This document shows, one piece after another, positions 8,051-14,639 of a DNA stretch of 64,000 nt. This DNA comes from a bacterium. Its GTDB lineage: Bacteria; Verrucomicrobiota; Verrucomicrobiia; Limisphaerales; UBA11358. The translations under genes were made by a program, and so were the position numbers. Every line of letters starts with the position of its first letter. Positions within the stretch are counted from its first letter, which is position 1. The notes beneath the pieces are model-generated. The model made no database searches. It was not told the origin of the DNA and was given only the letters and a program-made list of their open reading frames with translations. The stretch spans positions 1-64,000 of the forward strand of contig JAKALA010000002.1 in assembly GCA_021813325.1 (NCBI GenBank), given 5' to 3'.

Positions 8051-8079
8051 TTGAACACACTACGCTGATAGCGTATAGT
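8051..8079 (+). promoter_or_regulatory. Promoter P1 with palindromic operator
   Basis: TTGAAC (8051-8056) and TATAGT (8074-8079) are separated by 17 bases. The perfect palindrome TACGCT-GAT-AGCGTA (8061-8075) fills the spacer and overlaps the -10 box. Two further promoters in the next 2 kb carry the same palindrome at the same offset from the -10, pointing to one shared repressor. The predicted start near 8086 excludes the GTG at 8078 and fixes the ligase start at 8111. Confidence 0.8.
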
Positions 8080-8110
8080 GATTACAGATAGTCAAACAAC
8101 AAACAACACT

Positions 8111-9007
8111 ATGAACCAGATCACGAAACCAATGCTCGCCGAAACGCTGACCGACATGGCCAGCTTAACCTTCCCCGTCCTCTGCACGCCGAAGCTCGAC
8201 GGCTTCCGCTGCCTGAAGATCAAAGGCAAGGCGCTCACCCGAAAATTTCTCCCCGTGCGAAACAAGTTTGTGCGGGAGTGGATTGAAGCAAATTGCCCCG
8301 ACGGCGTTGATGGCGAATTGATGCTCCGCAGCGGCAACTTCAATGAAACCGCCTCCGCCATCGGCAAGGAATCCGGCACACCGGATTTTGTCTTCTACGT
8401 TTTTGACTTCGTGCGTTGCGCCGAGCCGTTTGGAGAAAACATAAAACAGCCCTACGAGCAGCGCATGGCCGCGCTGCAATCGCTTCCACTTTTGGACCGC
8501 TGCCAGAAAATTCTGCCGGTGCAAATCGGCAACACCGCCGAACTCGAAGCCTACGAAGCCAAGTGCCTCGCCGCAGGTTACGAAGGCGTGATGATTCGCA
8601 AGCCGTCCGGTCCTTACAAGTGCGGACGCTCTACCGAAGCCGAGGGCTACCTTCTAAAACTAAAACGCTTCGCCGACGCTGAGGCAGTCGTCGTCTCTAC
8701 TTACGAAGGCATGACCAACAACAACGAGGCCACCGTTGACGCCCTTGGCCACACGAAGCGCAGCAGCGCCAAGGCTGGCAAGGTGGGGCGTGGCGAGCTT
8801 GGCGGGTTTGTGGTGCGAATGGCCAGCGGCGTCGAGTTCAAACTTGGTTACAATCACACCTACGGCAAGGACAGGGCGACCATGTGGAATCAGCGCGAAA
8901 CGCTCGTCGGCAAAACTGTTAAGTTCAAATATCAGCCGAGCGGCATGAAGGACGCGCCCCGTTTTCCCTCCTTTCTCGGCTTTCGTGAAGATTGGGACAT
9001 GGATTAA
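8111..9007 (+). CDS. ATP-dependent DNA ligase
   Basis: This 298-residue protein has the adenylation motif KLDG (K28 in CTPKLDGFRC), motif III-like FVFYVFDFV, motif IV YEGVMIRKP and motif V LLKLKRF, followed by an OB-fold-like C-terminal part (GRGELGGFVVRM ... VKFKYQP). It is the small, minimal type found in T7-like and many other phages. It seals nicks during phage replication or repair using ATP. The start is ATG 8111, because the upstream GTG lies in the promoter. The leader is A/C-rich with no Shine-Dalgarno. It is transcribed from P1. Confidence 0.9.
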   Translation: MNQITKPMLAETLTDMASLTFPVLCTPKLDGFRCLKIKGKALTRKFLPVRNKFVREWIEANCPDGVDGELMLRSGNFNETASAIGKESGTPDFVFYVFDFVRCAEPFGENIKQPYEQRMAALQSLPLLDRCQKILPVQIGNTAELEAYEAKCLAAGYEGVMIRKPSGPYKCGRSTEAEGYLLKLKRFADAEAVVVSTYEGMTNNNEATVDALGHTKRSSAKAGKVGRGELGGFVVRMASGVEFKLGYNHTYGKDRATMWNQRETLVGKTVKFKYQPSGMKDAPRFPSFLGFREDWDMD

Positions 9008-9036
9008 TTGACATCGCTACGCTGCCAGCGTAATCT
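9008..9036 (+). promoter_or_regulatory. Promoter P2 with palindromic operator
   Basis: A consensus TTGACA (9008-9013) and TAATCT (9031-9036) lie 17 bases apart. The palindrome TACGCT-GCC-AGCGTA spans 9018-9032, 13 bases from its start to the -10 box, exactly as in P1. Transcription would begin near 9043, only a few bases before the ATG at 9047. The downstream message would therefore be leaderless or nearly so. Confidence 0.8.
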
Positions 9037-9046
9037 GAAAACCACT

Positions 9047-9715
9047 ATGGAAACCGAATACATCGAAGGCTTTAGTAAATCCGCTTGGAAATCGCTTGCC
9101 GTCAAGGCGCTCCGCCTTGGTTGGGTGCAAGGGCTGGAAAGGGCTTGCTGCAATCTCGGCAAATCCGAAATGAAGCCGATACTTATTTGCGGCCTGTTTG
9201 AAGACACCTTCCCCGCGATCAACGAATTACCCCAAGTCCTTGAGGAAGTTCGTCGGCTCGACTTCGTCGCGCTGTGCGAGCGGGAAACGCATCACGGTCG
9301 CGGCCTCACGCCTCGGTTTTGCGAGCTGGCACCGGAAGCCAAAGCCGCCGCACAAAACAAGGTGGGCGAGCTTTTCGATGCGGGGAAGCGTCACAATATC
9401 TGGCTCTCCAAGCGGGCGCTCAACGTCTGGTGGACATGGCTGGAAATGGCCCCGCTGGACACGGGCCGCAAGCGCATCCCCGACATGACCGAATGGAGCG
9501 GAATGCCGCGAGCCGTCGTTGACGCCCACACGTTCGAGGGCAAGGTCGCGGACGTTGGCGCAACCATCCTCTCAGGCCACTATCACAAACACCTCGAATT
9601 GTCGCAGCACGTCGAGGCGCACGGATGGGAATGGGTGCGCGAACAGGTTCACTCCGGTCCCAAGTTCGCCAGCCGCCAGCCGAATTTCACCCCCGACCTT
9701 TTTGCCAATGTTTGA
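9047..9715 (+). CDS. Phage protein of unknown function under operator P2
   Basis: This 222-residue protein starts at ATG 9047; the open frame extends upstream through the promoter, so earlier starts are excluded. An N-terminal helical stretch, WKSLAVKALRLGWVQGLERACCNLG, distantly recalls the C-terminal helices of MgsA/RarA-type proteins. Later parts include ILICGLFEDTFPAI and HGWEWVREQVHSG, Trp-rich and apparently folded. I do not recognise a catalytic site. Control by the same palindrome as the ligase suggests a DNA-metabolism or accessory role. The stop overlaps a small frameshifted gene. Confidence 0.6.
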   Translation: METEYIEGFSKSAWKSLAVKALRLGWVQGLERACCNLGKSEMKPILICGLFEDTFPAINELPQVLEEVRRLDFVALCERETHHGRGLTPRFCELAPEAKAAAQNKVGELFDAGKRHNIWLSKRALNVWWTWLEMAPLDTGRKRIPDMTEWSGMPRAVVDAHTFEGKVADVGATILSGHYHKHLELSQHVEAHGWEWVREQVHSGPKFASRQPNFTPDLFANV

Positions 9716-9968
9716 CTTGTTTGGCCAGCCTGCCTCCGAGGCGGCTGCTTCCCGCGCAGCCGGAAAGCCCAAAGGTTACGCCGCCCCGGCTCCGGCCCGC
9801 AGGGCGAAACCTGCAAGACCTGCATGAACGCCCGCCAGCGTCAAGGCGGCGTAAAGGCTTATTGGAAACTGGACAGGTGGCCCCGGCACCGACATTCGCC
9901 TGAAATCTCCCGCCTGCTCTTTTTGGGCGCAGCGCACCGCGCCGGAATCCGCCTCGAAAAATAGTTGA
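9708..9968 (+). pseudogene. Double-frameshifted small zinc-type protein
   Basis: ATG 9708 begins MFDLFGQPASEAA and continues to GKPKGYAAP, then drifts into an Arg/Ala tail ending at 9827. One frame over, from about 9785, the reading is GSGPQGETCKTCMNARQ with a CxxC pair. From about 9870 a third frame reads WTGGPGTDIRLKSPACSFWAQ. Together these make a familiar small phage protein pattern (GYAAPPGSGP, GETCxTC, WTGGPGTDIR, SPAC). At least two indels break it, the first in a C-run (9784-9787). Either the gene is decayed or the assembly has errors. Confidence 0.55.
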
Positions 9969-9985
9969 AAGTATTTTCCGAAACA

Positions 9986-10014
9986 TCTTTACAGCTACGC
10001 TAGTAGCGTATAGA
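9986..10014 (+). promoter_or_regulatory. Promoter P3 with palindromic operator
   Basis: The palindrome TACGCT-AGT-AGCGTA lies at 9996-10010, with TATAGA (10009-10014) starting 13 bases from the palindrome start, as in P1 and P2. The -35 is less clear: TTTACA at 9988 gives a 15-base spacer, TCTTTA at 9986 gives 17. It drives the small gene at 10,055 and probably the downstream DUF6011-like gene. Confidence 0.7.
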
Positions 10015-10054
10015 GTGGCCTTGCAGTAAAGTTAAACATTAATCAAAACACCAA

Positions 10055-10234
10055 ATGAAAAACAACGGAATCGCAATCAACGGGCTGATCGGCGGCGAAG
10101 TGGAGCTTCTGCGGGGAAATGATTCGTTCATCGTCGGCACCGTCGAGGAGCTTTACGACGTGTTTGCCAGCGAGTTCAAACGGCTTCCCACCGTGAGCGA
10201 AATTGAGTTCGCCAATGAATTTTTTTCGGCCTGA
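10055..10234 (+). CDS. Small acidic phage protein
   Basis: This 59-residue protein begins MKNNGIAINGLIGG and is rich in Glu and Phe (VEELYDVFASEFKRLP, IEFANEFFSA). It is the first gene after operator promoter P3, with a 34-base A-rich leader. Its acidic, amphipathic character would fit a protein-binding inhibitor or DNA mimic, but this is speculation. No family recognised. Confidence 0.6.
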   Translation: MKNNGIAINGLIGGEVELLRGNDSFIVGTVEELYDVFASEFKRLPTVSEIEFANEFFSA

Positions 10235-10250
10235 AACGTGTAAGTAACCA
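10234..10250 (+). repeat. 17-base intergenic repeat, copy 1
   Basis: AAACGTGTAAGTAACCA follows the stop of the 59-residue gene and recurs exactly at 13,684-13,700, again at the end of a gene and before a new leader. A shorter match (AAGTAACCAC) lies at about 10,690. The repeats mark gene junctions and could be recombination boundary sequences or parts of leaders. Confidence 0.6.
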
Positions 10251-10261
10251 CCACAAAATTT

Positions 10262-10675
10262 ATGAATAACATCACCTCGATAAATTTCCTCACGGGCGGC
10301 AACGCTCTTTTCACCGTCTCAAACAACCTCGCGGAGCACTACACATTCAAGGTTCGCAGGCTCGGAGACGACAAGCCATTTTTCATTTCGCTCGTGGGCG
10401 GGAAGGGGAGTGGCCACCGCTTTTCCTACCTTGGAATTTTCCAGCCCGAAAGCAACAAGACGGTTGTCACCCGCAGCAGCAAGTTTGCGGTGGAAGATTT
10501 GCCCGTCAAAGTTTTCAAGTTCGTTGTGCGGTGCCTCGCCGGTCGCCAAACACTTCCTGAAGGCTACGCAATTCAGCACGAAGGTCGGTGCTGCTGTTGC
10601 GGAAAGAAATTAACCGACCCCGAAAGCATCCGGCTCGGCATCGGTCCCGAATGCCGCCGCCATCACGCTCTTTAA
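10262..10675 (+). CDS. DUF6011-like zinc-finger phage protein
   Basis: In this 137-residue protein, residues 1-100 form a strand-rich domain (ALFTVSNNLAEHYTFKVRRLGDDKPFFISLVG). The C terminus, GRCCCCGKKLTDPESIRLGIGPECRRHHAL, carries the CxxCxxxLTxPxSxxxGxGPxC pattern of DUF6011-type zinc modules common in phages and plasmids. The zinc ligands are complete. It probably binds nucleic acid or a protein partner. It lies downstream of promoter P3 and upstream of the AAA+ ATPase. Confidence 0.75.
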   Translation: MNNITSINFLTGGNALFTVSNNLAEHYTFKVRRLGDDKPFFISLVGGKGSGHRFSYLGIFQPESNKTVVTRSSKFAVEDLPVKVFKFVVRCLAGRQTLPEGYAIQHEGRCCCCGKKLTDPESIRLGIGPECRRHHAL

Positions 10676-10714
10676 TTTTCGCAAACCACAAGTAACCACA
10701 AACAACAAACAACT

Positions 10715-11800
10715 ATGCCAAACACAAACGACACCACCACCCAAACCAGCGCCAACCCCGTCACCGACATCGGCGCTGGACAAGTAGAGCAGCAACTTCC
10801 GCCAGAGGCGGCAACCGCAGACGATCAACCCAACGGACGCCGCCGCAATCGGCCCGCGCCCTTGCCTAACGTCGGCACCATCGTCCAGCCCACCGACCGC
10901 GACGAACTTGAAATGCTCGTGCTTCACGAAGACGCCAAGGCTGACTTGCTATCAGGTTTGCGCTCCATTGAAATGCGTGCGGACCTAGAACGCATTTGGA
11001 ACATCGGCAATGTTGAGCCAATGCAAGGGCGTTGCATCCTCAACTTTTACGGAGCGGCTGGCACCGGCAAAACCCGCGCCGCTCTGGCTATTGCTCGCCG
11101 CCTCGGCAAGCCGGTTTACAAGGTGGATTACGCCGCCATCATTTCAAAGTATCTCGGCGACACAGCCAAACACATCACGCTTGCATTCATGTGGGCGAAG
11201 GAATTGGGAGCCGTCCTGTTTTTCGACGAAGCCGACTCGCTCGTTTCCAAACGCGCCGACATGAACCAGTCCTGTGCGACCTCCATTAATCAAAACCGCA
11301 ACACACTCATGCAATGCCTCGACCAGTTCAACGGCGTGGTGATTATGACTACCAACCTTTTCCAGAATTACGACGAGGCCATGCTTCGCCGCATTGCCAA
11401 GCACATCGAATTCAAGTTGCCAACCCGCACCATGCGGAAACGCATCCTTGAGCTTCACTTGCCCAATCGCCAGCGCGTAGAGGCCGACATATTGGAAGTC
11501 GCCAAGGCCAGCAAGGGACTGTCAGGCGGCGACCTGAAAAACGTGTGCCTTAACTCAATCTACGCTGGCAGCACACACGAAGACCCCGAACAGTGGAAAA
11601 TCACGCAGGCAATCCTCGTCGCCGAAATTGAAAAGATCAAAGAGGCGAAGGAAAAGCACAAGCGCCAGCAACGCACCGAGCGCCAGCAACGCACCGAGCG
11701 CCAGCAACGCACCGAGCGCCAGCAACGCACCGAGCGCCAGCGCATCACCGGCTTTGCACCGGAGTCAGCCAGCAATGAAGCCGTCGAACTCGAATCATAA
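10715..11800 (+). CDS. AAA+ ATPase with tandem-repeat tail
   Basis: In this 361-residue protein, residues 1-60 are a disordered Thr/Ala/Pro leader. The AAA+ core has Walker A GAAGTGKT (113-120), Walker B AVLFFDEADS (about 166-175), sensor 1 MTTNLF and the arginine finger region MLRRIAKHIEF, as in classical FtsH/spastin-like AAA modules. Residues 307-345 are RTERQQ repeats from an 18-base tandem array. Such phage ATPases remodel proteins or DNA complexes. It precedes a zinc ribbon protein and a HEFAH protein. Its 15-base leader element matches that of the ligase. Confidence 0.85.
   Translation: MPNTNDTTTQTSANPVTDIGAGQVEQQLPPEAATADDQPNGRRRNRPAPLPNVGTIVQPTDRDELEMLVLHEDAKADLLSGLRSIEMRADLERIWNIGNVEPMQGRCILNFYGAAGTGKTRAALAIARRLGKPVYKVDYAAIISKYLGDTAKHITLAFMWAKELGAVLFFDEADSLVSKRADMNQSCATSINQNRNTLMQCLDQFNGVVIMTTNLFQNYDEAMLRRIAKHIEFKLPTRTMRKRILELHLPNRQRVEADILEVAKASKGLSGGDLKNVCLNSIYAGSTHEDPEQWKITQAILVAEIEKIKEAKEKHKRQQRTERQQRTERQQRTERQQRTERQRITGFAPESASNEAVELES
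11663..11734 (+). repeat. Four tandem 18-base repeats (RTERQQ)
   Basis: Four perfect head-to-tail copies of CGCCAGCAACGCACCGAG lie at 11,663-11,734, followed by a partial fifth copy (CGCCAGCG). They are in frame and encode a charged RQQRTE helix, probably a coiled coil or linker at the end of the ATPase. Perfect copies suggest recent expansion and variable copy number between isolates. Confidence 0.9.
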
Positions 11801-11824
11801 CCACTAACGCGCCATTTATCAAAA

Positions 11825-11998
11825 ATGAAAACTTCAAAAAAACCGAACAAAAAGCAAAAACTTGGTCCGTTTGAATTCGCTTGCAAATCCTGCGGCAAGG
11901 TTGAGCAAAAAAGCTCCTATTGCATAGCGCAACAAGCCGGCGGCGTTACCATCATTTTCACCTGCGCTTGCGGACACACGATGGAGGTGCCGCAATGA
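11825..11998 (+). CDS. Small zinc-ribbon protein
   Basis: This 57-residue protein begins MKTSKKPNKKQK and carries CKSCGK (about 20-25) and CACGH (about 46-50), two knuckles of a zinc ribbon, plus an additional Cys at SSYC. The Lys-rich start may bind nucleic acid. Its stop overlaps the following ATG (ATGA), tying it to the HEFAH protein. Confidence 0.7.
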   Translation: MKTSKKPNKKQKLGPFEFACKSCGKVEQKSSYCIAQQAGGVTIIFTCACGHTMEVPQ

Positions 11999-12432
11999 GT
12001 CCCTACCCCAAGACTGTCGCCGAAATTCTCGACGACTCCCGCAAATACAAGCCCGCCGTGTTGAAGGCGCTTCGCCGCTTCAAAAACTCCCGCCCGTGGC
12101 GTGGCACCCTGTCGGAACGCGGCGACAAGCTCCGCCGACTGCACCGCTCATTGTGCAAAGCCTACCGGAAGACCATCCCCCTCGTCATCGACGTTCCAGA
12201 GGCCGAACAGCAGCGCGGCAATGGCTGCTACGATCACGAGTCAAACGAGATTATTCTGACCGGCAAGCTCTCCGTCCTCACCTACCTTCACGAGTTCGCC
12301 CACGCCACGACTGCGGGCGAGGACGAGTTCAAGGCGTGCGCTTGGTCCGTGAATCTCTACAAGCGCATTTTTCCGCGCTCATGGGCAAGGATGAAATCCA
12401 CCGGCCACCTCGTAACCAAGCCCGCCGTATGA
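11995..12432 (+). CDS. Putative zinc metallopeptidase-like protein (HEFAH)
   Basis: This 145-residue protein starts at the ATG overlapping the zinc ribbon gene; an in-frame ATG at 11,920 lies inside that gene and is rejected. The motif LHEFAHATTAGEDEF (H99, E100, H103, acid about 109-111) matches the HExxH zinc site of SprT-, WLM- or ImmA-like small metallopeptidases. The upstream part is basic and helical. It may process a phage or host protein, or act structurally as SprT-like proteins do at DNA-protein crosslinks. Overlaps on both sides place it in the ATPase-amidoligase operon. Confidence 0.7.
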   Translation: MSPYPKTVAEILDDSRKYKPAVLKALRRFKNSRPWRGTLSERGDKLRRLHRSLCKAYRKTIPLVIDVPEAEQQRGNGCYDHESNEIILTGKLSVLTYLHEFAHATTAGEDEFKACAWSVNLYKRIFPRSWARMKSTGHLVTKPAV

Positions 12433-12662
12433 CCACCGCAGACCTTGCCGCTGAAAACTTGCGCTTGCAGGAAGCCAATGATCGCTACGTCGCGCACATC
12501 ATCAACCAACTTGAAGCTGTCACCGTCCTGCGGCGGCAGCTTCAATCCGCCGTCAAATCGTTACGCCAGATTGCCAGCCTCCAAAACGAGCAAGGCCACA
12601 TCCTTTTTGATGGCGGCTGCAAACGCCTCGCAGAACAAACCTTGAAAGAAATCAACGCATGA
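12429..12662 (+). CDS. Small coiled-coil phage protein
   Basis: This 77-residue protein begins at the ATG overlapping the previous stop (ATGA). Residues 5-60 are a continuous heptad-rich helix (LAAENLRLQEANDRYVAHIINQL), and the C terminus holds one Cys. Its stop overlaps the amidoligase start (ATGA). It is probably an oligomerisation or adaptor subunit; no family recognised. Confidence 0.6.
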   Translation: MTTADLAAENLRLQEANDRYVAHIINQLEAVTVLRRQLQSAVKSLRQIASLQNEQGHILFDGGCKRLAEQTLKEINA

Positions 12663-13693
12663 AAAAACCCCAAGACACCCAAGCTGCCGCCGCAATTTTC
12701 GGCGTCGAACTCGAAACACAAATCCCTATCAACGCCGTCGGCCCCGTCGGCATGTATCACAACGGCAATCAGGTTCACGAAGGCCGGACGCCGATGCGAA
12801 CAACGATTGCCGCCCCGCACTTCGGCTCCCTCCGCTGGGAATCTCAGCGCGACGGAAGCATTAGGTGCGACTCCGGTTTCGAGGCGTGCGAATTCGTCTC
12901 CCCGCGCCTGCATGGTGCTAATGGCCTCCAAGCTCTTTTAAGTTTCGTCGGATTTATGGGTGCGATTGGAGCAAAGGTAAATTCCAGTTGCGGCTGTCAC
13001 GTCACCGTTTCTATTCCGTCGATCATCAGATCGTACGACATCAAGGACGTTGCCGTGTTCGTCCGCAAACTGATTCGCGTGGCCGACTTCCACGCCCTCG
13101 CCATCTACGCGCAGACCGGAACGAATCGCCACCAAAACCGCTACTGCACTCGACCCAACCCGCAAGCCGCCTCCGCCAGCAACGAACTGCTCTACGATGT
13201 TAGCGTCCCCGCCGCCCGCCCGTCCGCCAAGGTTCAAGCTGCCTGTGGTCGGGGTATGTTGAATTTGGGCAAGGCGTTTTGCGGCGACATGCGAAACAGC
13301 ACCGTCGAGTTTCGCGCCTTCGCTGGCACGTTGAACATTTCCAAAGTCCTGCATCACCTCGCCACCGTTTTCGGAATTTGCCGCAAGGTTCACACTATGC
13401 GTTTGCGCGAATGGGAATCGAAATACACAAAGCTCAACGTCCCGAACGCCAACAAGGCAATGCGCCGGTTGTGGACGGCGCTGGGCTGGGGTGGCAAACC
13501 AAACACTCGCAACGCCAACAGCCCCGCCTTCGGATTGTTCGGCACCCTCTACACCGAGATCGGAGACATGACCAAAACCGCGATGAAGATGGCAAAGAAA
13601 TTCGAGGCTCAATATCCCGCCGCTTTTGCGGTGGTCCGCCAACCGGTTCAAGCTCAACCGCAACCAGAAAATTTTTCGACTCCAAACGTGTAA
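12659..13693 (+). CDS. Amidoligase-family enzyme (glutamine-synthetase fold)
   Basis: This 344-residue protein fits the amidoligase 2 family in its FGVELET start (14-20), SIRCDSGFEACEFVSPRL (about 63-80), SSCGCHVTVS in the place of CGxHVHV, and STVEFRAFAGTLNISKV near residue 220. These proteins share the gamma-glutamylcysteine-synthetase/glutamine-synthetase fold and are predicted to join carboxylates to amines using ATP. Acidic metal ligands appear intact. The following gene is a class II glutamine amidotransferase, a pairing seen in phages and suggesting a shared pathway. The substrate is unknown: a peptide, a metabolite or a modified DNA base. Confidence 0.82.
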   Translation: MKKPQDTQAAAAIFGVELETQIPINAVGPVGMYHNGNQVHEGRTPMRTTIAAPHFGSLRWESQRDGSIRCDSGFEACEFVSPRLHGANGLQALLSFVGFMGAIGAKVNSSCGCHVTVSIPSIIRSYDIKDVAVFVRKLIRVADFHALAIYAQTGTNRHQNRYCTRPNPQAASASNELLYDVSVPAARPSAKVQAACGRGMLNLGKAFCGDMRNSTVEFRAFAGTLNISKVLHHLATVFGICRKVHTMRLREWESKYTKLNVPNANKAMRRLWTALGWGGKPNTRNANSPAFGLFGTLYTEIGDMTKTAMKMAKKFEAQYPAAFAVVRQPVQAQPQPENFSTPNV

Positions 13694-13700
13694 GTAACCA
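13684..13700 (+). repeat. 17-base intergenic repeat, copy 2
   Basis: An exact second copy of AAACGTGTAAGTAACCA overlaps the last codons and stop of the amidoligase gene and is followed at once by a 9-bp hairpin. Copy 1 is at 10,234-10,250. Confidence 0.6.
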
Positions 13701-13703
13701 ACC

Positions 13704-13728
13704 GGCGTCCGGCTTAAAACCGGACGCC
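13704..13728 (+). other. Strong hairpin between amidoligase and amidotransferase
   Basis: GGCGTCCGG and CCGGACGCC form a perfect 9-bp stem around the loop CTTAAAA. It is followed by an A-rich leader rather than a T run, so a classical plus-strand terminator is unlikely. It could be an RNA processing, stabilising or attenuation element setting the ratio of the two enzymes. Confidence 0.7.
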
Positions 13729-13761
13729 AAAACCAAAAAACAAAAAACGAATTAAAAAATT

Positions 13762-14631
13762 ATGTGCGTCGTCCTTATCATCCCGAAAGAAGCCCGTCCG
13801 AGCATCGAAACCCTTCGCCTGTGCGAGCGCGCCAACCCTCACGGGGGCGGCATCGCTTGGCGCAACGCCGGAGCCGTCGAGTGGCTGAAGACCAACGACG
13901 TGAATGAAATCGACAAGCTCGCCCTCAAAATCAAGGGCGAGCTGGTCATTCATTTCCGAATCGCCTCCATCGGCGGCGTGTGTAATGAACTTCGCCACCC
14001 GTTCCCCGTCACCAAAAAAGCCAGCCTCGAAGAACGAGGACGCACTGGAGCCGTGCTGTTTCAAAACGGAACGTGGACCGGCTTTAGCTCCGCGCTGGAA
14101 TTCGCCGCCAAGGAGGGCCATAAAATTCCCGATGGCGAAATGAGCGACGCCCGTGCCGCCGCCTTCCTTGTTTCCATCTATGGCCACAAGTTTTTAGCCA
14201 AGTGCGGGTATTCCCGCTGGGTTTACATGAACGCCAAAGAGATCGTGCGATATGGCGAATGGTATAAGCGTGACGGCATTTATTTTTCAAATCTCCACTG
14301 GTTGCCACCGGCCCCGCCAAAACCGTCGGTAAACGTGCCTAGGGGCCGCAAGGGCGCGTCCAAGTTAAGCCAGCCAGAGCTTATCACCACCAATGATGAC
14401 GACGAGAATTACGAGCTTTATGACATGAACACCGTTCGCAACTATTGGGATGTCGTAAACCGCAACTGTCGGCGCAAGCCCGTCGAGCTTCCCAAATTTG
14501 ACAAGCAAACGCATCGCGTATGCCCGTGCTGTGAGGGCTTCGGCATCGTCAAGCGCAGCAATCGAAGTGAATGCTGTCCGCTGTGCGGGGGCGAAAAGAT
14601 CATCGCCCGTGAGGAACTGGCAACCAGCTAA
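13762..14631 (+). CDS. Class II glutamine amidotransferase-like protein with zinc finger
   Basis: This 289-residue protein begins MCVVLI, exposing Cys2 as the N-terminal nucleophile of Ntn-type glutaminases after Met removal. NPHGGGIAWRN (about 26-36) and LVIHFRIASIGG ... LRHPFPV (about 58-80) match the NxDGxG and HxR...HPF signatures of class II glutamine amidotransferases. The C terminus carries CPCCEGFGIVK ... CCPLCGGEK, a DnaJ-like zinc finger not typical of metabolic members. It probably supplies ammonia, or acts as an amidase, with the adjacent amidoligase. The zinc finger suggests targeting to nucleic acid or protein. Confidence 0.82.
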   Translation: MCVVLIIPKEARPSIETLRLCERANPHGGGIAWRNAGAVEWLKTNDVNEIDKLALKIKGELVIHFRIASIGGVCNELRHPFPVTKKASLEERGRTGAVLFQNGTWTGFSSALEFAAKEGHKIPDGEMSDARAAAFLVSIYGHKFLAKCGYSRWVYMNAKEIVRYGEWYKRDGIYFSNLHWLPPAPPKPSVNVPRGRKGASKLSQPELITTNDDDENYELYDMNTVRNYWDVVNRNCRRKPVELPKFDKQTHRVCPCCEGFGIVKRSNRSECCPLCGGEKIIAREELATS

Positions 14632-14639
14632 AAAACAAA

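Noticed and set aside
11663-11734. CRISPR-like direct repeats
   Set aside because: The 18-base units are head to tail with no spacers and lie in frame within a coding gene.
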